A stretch of 64,000 bases of DNA from Gambelia wislizenii. Lineage: Eukaryota > Chordata > Lepidosauria > Squamata > Crotaphytidae. A model generated the notes under the pieces. That model saw nothing but the letters and a program-made list of their open reading frames with translations. It searched no databases and had not been told where the DNA came from. Shown here piece after piece: positions 59,721 through 64,000 of the stretch (the stretch's first letter is position 1; every line of letters starts with the position of its first letter). The stretch spans positions 181,431,001 to 181,495,000 of the forward strand of contig JAUMIR010000001.1 in NCBI GenBank assembly GCA_030847615.1, in the 5' to 3' direction. Both the position numbers and the translations under genes were made by a program.

Positions 59721-60897
59721 CCATTTTAGGTAGAGGAGAGAACTTTTTTCAATAGGAAATGACTGACAGTACCATTTGTGGGTTAATTCCTGTTACAAAA
59801 AGGTCTCTCCTAGGTCTAAAATGGTGTGGGGGGAAAGGTGGAAGAAATTGCCCCCACATCCCCTAGGGCATAAGCAAGAGAATGCAAACTAAAGGTTTCA
59901 AACTACTACCGTCATCATTCATGGCCATTGGATATGTGGGATAAGGCTGGTGGGAGCTATCATCCAAGAGGTCACCAGGTTGTCTAAACGTGCCTGATAG
60001 AGACTGGGTGGCTACAGCTATTCATTACATTATTCTCAGAGAAATGAGATAGGAGGGATATAAAAATATTGGATCTGGGTGTGGGGGCAGACTTTGGGGC
60101 ATTATTTCATAGAGGTAGTTTCATTTTGCAGTACTGAAAAGTTATTTGTAAGGGACATCAGAAAAGTCACACTGCAGAGAGCTCTCTGACTAGTGTTTCC
60201 TTTGCTGTCATGTGAAGGGCATACCTTTTCAAGAGGCTATGGAGCTTTTGTAGCTGGTGTGATAAGGGTTGTTTCTGTTACCAACACCTCTTCTGCTTGA
60301 CCTTGTCTCTGTGTCATACCAACCTATTTCTGGATTAGATTAGTATACATGCTTAGAAGCCAGTAGAATTGCCACATGTACAGTTTTGTTATGAATCAAG
60401 AGCTAATTTTGAGCTCAGGCCCCCTCCCACAATTTAATGCTCCAATATTTCCTTTGAATATCATTTTGCTTTGATTTTTTTTTCTCTCCCACTGTAAATG
60501 TATTTTACTGTGAAATGAAATGCTGCTACAAATTTTCAAGTGATTACTGCAAGGGAGAAAAGTAATTTTGTACTCAATCCTACAAAATGCTGACAGGTGA
60601 TGTATATAAGATGTTCAACATCCTCCATCATGTTGTGATGTCAGTTAAGTGCACAAAGCACCATACAAGGAAAAAAAGGGGGGGCAATTTGATAAACATC
60701 CCTCTTTTTGACCTGAAGCAGCTAATATTCCAGAAAGGAGTTTGATGTCATCATAAACAGGCAATGGAGAGTGAACAGTTTTATGACTTGATGGTAGACC
60801 TATAGCTTTAAAATGCTTTGTTCAATACCATTATTAGTGGGAAACAGATCCCCAAATCTCCCCTAACAAATGGAAAACACAGTGACTAAGGACTTTA
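59721..60897. other. Non-coding DNA
   Basis: Nothing recognisable. Confidence 0.45.
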
Positions 60898-61459
60898 TCA
60901 GACCATCCAAATATGGTGCCATAAGGATGCCTGATGATCATGAAAGGGCGTGCATACCAGACAATATTGCACTTTCACAATCATGTCCTGTCTAAATCCC
61001 ATTCCTTTTTATTGATGGCTCAAGCTGTCAATTGATCCGCCATGACGCTTTTGTGCCAGGATTGCCGGTGTTTGAATCCATGTATCATTGTATTCACATG
61101 AATGCAGCACCAATGGGCGAATACTTCTGGTCGGGATTGCAACAGCCAGGTAGAATACACTCTTTTTATGACACACACACCCCAGGTACTTTGGACTTTT
61201 TAAGTGTATGTATGTGCTTGTGTTAAAATTGTGTGTGTTTATTTTGTGTGAGTTTTTAAAATTTCCCACATGGGCATCTTCTTGTGAGATCAGGTGAGAT
61301 CTTAAACCAGGAAGTGAACAGAGCTCCCCATTAGTGCCTGGAAAGCCTCTGTCATGCGAGCAAGGTAAGGTCTGGTGGGGGGAGATTTTGCCGGCATAAA
61401 AACACCACAATTTATGCTGGCAAAAGAAATTTTCAGGAGGGTGGTCTGATAAAGTCCTT
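60898..61459. mobile_element. MITE with GACTTTATCAGACC ends (about 560 bp)
   Basis: AAGGACTTTATCAGACCATC at the left is the inverse of GGTGGTCTGATAAAGTCCTT at the right. Internal blocks (TTTTTATTGATGGCTCAAGC, CCAGGAAGTGAACAGAGCTC, CACTCTTTTTATGACA) echo the GATTATCAGA family, so the two groups share ancestry. TTTTGCCGGCATAAAAAC near the right end matches 25771-25860. Confidence 0.75.
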
Positions 61460-61529
61460 GGATTCAGACTAGTGCTTCTGCTTGTGGAAAGACTTCATGG
61501 AAGGGGCTCTGATCCAGTACAGCAGTGTT

Positions 61530-61660
61530 GAGGAACATGTGGTCCTTCAGATGTTGTTGGACATAAGCTCTCATTATCTCCAGTCAGCATAAACAATTGG
61601 CAGGCATAGCGAGATGTGTAATTGAACAACACCTGAAGTGCCATCAGCTCCACAAAACTT
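61530..61660. mobile_element. Decayed hAT-like short MITE
   Basis: GTGGTCCTTCAGATGTTGTT at the left and AACAACACCTGAAGTGCCAT at the right are imperfect inverses; compare 45716-45842. Confidence 0.55.
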
Positions 61661-61964
61661 TGCAGTAGAGGTTTCTGTTTAAGTAATGGGTATGTGAAGT
61701 GGGTTTTCTAGAAACTCCTCTTCTCCCTGAAGCTTCCTGTGCCACTAGGTTGAATTAAATGTCATTATGGACAAGTAATGCTCAAAGACAGAGTTTAGAA
61801 TATCTGTGTGTAACTTGAGGAACATCCAAAGGCTCCATCTGACCTGATGTAAATGAAATTGTAATAAATTATATGTGGGTTCCTATGTATAATATGTAGT
61901 GAGTGAAGCGGGATGTGTTTCATTTCTTAATGCAAGGTGCTTCTACATTAGTGTTAAAACATTA
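61661..61964. other. Non-coding DNA
   Basis: Nothing recognisable. Confidence 0.4.
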
Positions 61965-62573
61965 GCACTCCCATCTTTAAAAAGGGGAAAAAAGAAGACC
62001 CAAATAATTACTACTCAGTCAGCCTGACATCAATACTTGGAAAGATTCTAGAGCAGATCATTAGACAGACAGTCTATAAGCACTTAGAAAGAAATGCCGT
62101 GATCACAAAAAGTCAACATGGATTTCTCAAAAACAAGTCATGCCAGACTAATCTTATCTCTTTTTTTATAGAATTACAAACTTGATGGATGAAGGGAATG
62201 CAGTGGATGTAGTGTATATTGATTTCAGTAAGGCTATTGACAAGGTCCTCCATGATATTCTTGCAAAAAAGTTAGTAACCTATGAGCTAGACAGTGCAAC
62301 TGTTAGGTGGACTTGCAATTGGTTGACTGACCAAGCCCAAAGGGTAATCACGAATGGCTCGTCTTCATCCTGGAGAGAAGTGACCAGTGGGGTGCCACAG
62401 GATTGTGTCCTGGACCCAGTGCTCTTCAACATCTGTATCAATAACTTGGATGAACTAATAGAGGGTATGCTTATCAAGTTTTCAGATGACACCAAATTAG
62501 GAGGGGTAGCTAATACCCCGGAAGACAGGATCAGAATCCAAAATGACCTTAACAGATTAGAAAGCTGGCCAAA
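61965..62573 (+). mobile_element. CR1 RT fragment, interrupted by Tigger-like end
   Basis: Aligned by eye with 36050-36650: [21 protein letters not shown] text, YIDFSKAIDKVLH, VTSGVPQDCVLDPVLFNI, then FSDDTKLGG, where the catalytic box has Ser in place of Ala. The open frame 62182-62573 is continuous. It is cut at a TA (62574) by the transposon end, so the C-terminal part is missing or lies beyond the window. Confidence 0.85.
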
Positions 62574-62649
62574 TACAGTCGTCCATTCACATTCGCAGGG
62601 GTTACGTTCCACGGACCCCCGTGAATGCGAAAAATCCGCGAATAACGAC
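62574..62649 (+). mobile_element. Tigger/pogo-like transposon end inside CR1
   Basis: Begins TACAGTCGTCCATTCACATT, then GGGGTTACGTTCCACGGACC and GCGAAAAATCCGCGAATAA. The inner foldback pairs ATTCACATTCGC with GTGAATGCGAA. It has the same layout as 14393-14466. The opposite end is not in the window. Confidence 0.7.
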
Positions 62650-64000
62650 TGCTCTCCCCCTCCCCACCATAGCGACCATGGGGCCTCCAGAGGCCCCATA
62701 GTCGCTTTCCCCAGCCTCCCCACTCCCTTCCTAGGCCTTCCCGGGGCCTCCGGAGACCCTCCCGAGGCCCCGTGGATGCCTCCCCAGCCCTCCACCCTCC
62801 CGCCAAAGCCCTCAACGGGGCCTCCGGTGAGTCTCCGGAGGCCCCGCGGAGGCCTCCCCGGCCCTCCCCACTCCCCCCAAGGCCTTCGTGGGGCCCCGTG
62901 GAGGCCTCTCCTGGCCCTCCCCCCTCCCTCCCTGGGCCTTCGTGGGGCCTCTAGAGCATCTCCAGAGGCCCCATGGAGACCTCCCCGTCCCTCCCCACCC
63001 CTCCCCACCCCCTACCCGGGCCTTCATGGGGCCTCTGGAGCGTCTCCGGAGGCCCCATGGAGGCCTCCCTGGCCCTCCCCGCTCCCTCCCAGTCCTTCAT
63101 GGGGCCTCCGGAGCATCTCTGGAGGTCCCGTGGAGGCCTCTCCCAGCCCTCCCCCCTCCCTCCCCGGGCCTTCGTGGGCCTAGCAAGGCCCCGCGGAGGC
63201 CTCTCCCAGCCCTCCCCCTCCCTCCCCGGGCCTTCATGGGGCCTAGCAAGGCCCCGCGGAGGCCTCTACCGGCCCTCCCCCCTCCTTCCCCGGGCCTTCG
63301 CGGGCCTAGCAAGGCCCCACATAGACCTCTCCCAGCCCTCGCCCTCCCTGGGCCTTCGTGGGGCCTAGCAAGGCCCTGCGGAGGCCTCTCCTGGCCCTCC
63401 CCCTCCCTCCCTGGGCCTCTCCGGAGGCCCCATGGAGGCCTCCCCGGCCCTCTCCGGAGGCCCCATGGAGGCCTCCCCGGCCCTCCCCGCTCCCTCCCCA
63501 GGCCTTCATGGGGCCTCCGGACTGTCTCCGGAGGCCCCGCAAAGGCCTCTCCCAGCCCTCCCCCCTCCCTCCCTGGGCCTTCGTGGGGCCTAGCAAGGCC
63601 CCGTGGAGGCCTCTCCCGGCCCTCCTCCCTCCCTCCCCAGGCCTTCGTGGAGCCTAGCAAGGCCCTGCGGAGGCCTCTCCCGGCCCTCCTCCCTCCCTCC
63701 CTGGGCCTTTGCGGGGCCTAGCAAGGCCCCGTGGAGGTCTCTCCCGGCCCTCCCCCTCCCTCCCTGGGCCTTCGCAGGGCTAGCAAGGCCCCGTGGAGGC
63801 CTCTCCCGGCCCTCCTCCCTCCCTCCCCAGGCCTTCGTGGAGCCTAGCAAGGCCCTGCGGAGGCCTCTCCCGGCCCTCCTCCCTCCCTCCCTGGGCCTTT
63901 GCGGGGCCTAGCAAGGCCCCGTGGAGGTCTCTCCCGGCCCTCCCCCTCCCTCCCTGGGCCTTCGCAGGCCTAGCAAGGCCCCACGGAGGCCTTTCCCGGC
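62650..64000 (+). repeat. GC-rich minisatellite, 62-84 bp units, continuing past window edge
   Basis: At least 17 units rich in GGGGCCTC and CCCTCCC. From 62680 to 63170 units are about 72-84 bp and carry a GTCTCCGGAGGCCCC block. From 63181 they carry TAGCAAGGCC and are 62-64 bp, starting at 63181, 63244, 63307, 63366, 63591, 63655, 63719, 63781, 63845, 63909 and 63971. The three units 63591-63780 repeat as 63781-63970 with about one difference. Long Pro-rich frames over the whole tract, on both strands, come from composition and period, not from genes. Confidence 0.9.
63591..63970 (+). repeat. 190 bp higher-order repeat, two near-identical copies
   Basis: Three 62-64 bp units (64+64+62) form a 190 bp block that is repeated in tandem. 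The only difference I see is the end of the third unit (CGCAGGGC versus CGCAGGCC), so the duplication is recent. Confidence 0.92.

Noticed and set aside
62182..63183. A 333-codon frame from CR1 RT into a Pro-rich protein
   Set aside because: The first part is a CR1 fragment and the rest is the GC-rich minisatellite read in frame across a transposon junction. Equivalent long frames exist in other frames and on the other strand.
62888..63911. Long Pro/Ala/Gly-rich ORFs on both strands
   Set aside because: They arise from tandem units with few stop codons. They have no start context, no domain, and unit lengths that are not constant multiples of three.

Overview
This is a vertebrate, non-coding, repeat-dense genomic window, most likely from a squamate reptile (lizard or snake). 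I recognise no host exon, rRNA, tRNA or CRISPR. The squamate inference rests on the mix of repeats: decayed copies of DIRS, L1, L2, CR1 and RTE-BovB retroelements, a Penelope-like element with a GIY-YIG endonuclease, SINEs with a 5S-rRNA-like or tRNA-like head joined to a BovB-like tail, and many foldback DNA transposons (MITEs). All coding traces belong to transposable elements, and nearly all carry stops or frameshifts.

Layout. 1-4733: right part of a DIRS-type retrotransposon (gag, RT/RNase H, tyrosine recombinase), ending in nested inverted repeats. 6070-7076 (minus): relic encoding a tyrosine recombinase followed by an SGNH-hydrolase-like domain. 7440-8150: L1 3' end. 8605-9376: a 668 bp GC-rich insert between two 52 bp direct repeats. 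10145-10550 and 17900-20281: palindromic MITEs and a 5S-derived SINE. 14393-14890: Tigger-like end followed by a C-rich minisatellite. 24580-25620 (minus): Penelope-like element. 26215-35100: mostly unremarkable AT-rich DNA with short CR1 and SINE tails. 35110-37442: a long CR1 copy. 37443-43660: quiet apart from a 26 bp tandem repeat. 43661-47480: Tc1-like MITE, L2 fragment, Tigger-like MITE and tRNA-type SINE. 51128-61459: BovB copies in both orientations, L2/CR1 fragments and several members of one MITE superfamily. 61965-64000: CR1 fragment, then a Tigger-like end that runs into a GC-rich minisatellite continuing past the window edge.

The elements are layered. A 334 bp palindromic MITE sits inside a BovB copy, and a Tigger-like end sits inside a CR1 copy. 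Two separate Tigger-like ends each run directly into a C-rich minisatellite. The observations most worth checking are that pairing, the 190 bp higher-order repeat at the right edge, the 52 bp direct repeats around the GC-rich insert, and the recombinase plus SGNH-hydrolase relic. All family names come from reading motifs by eye; no database search was run.
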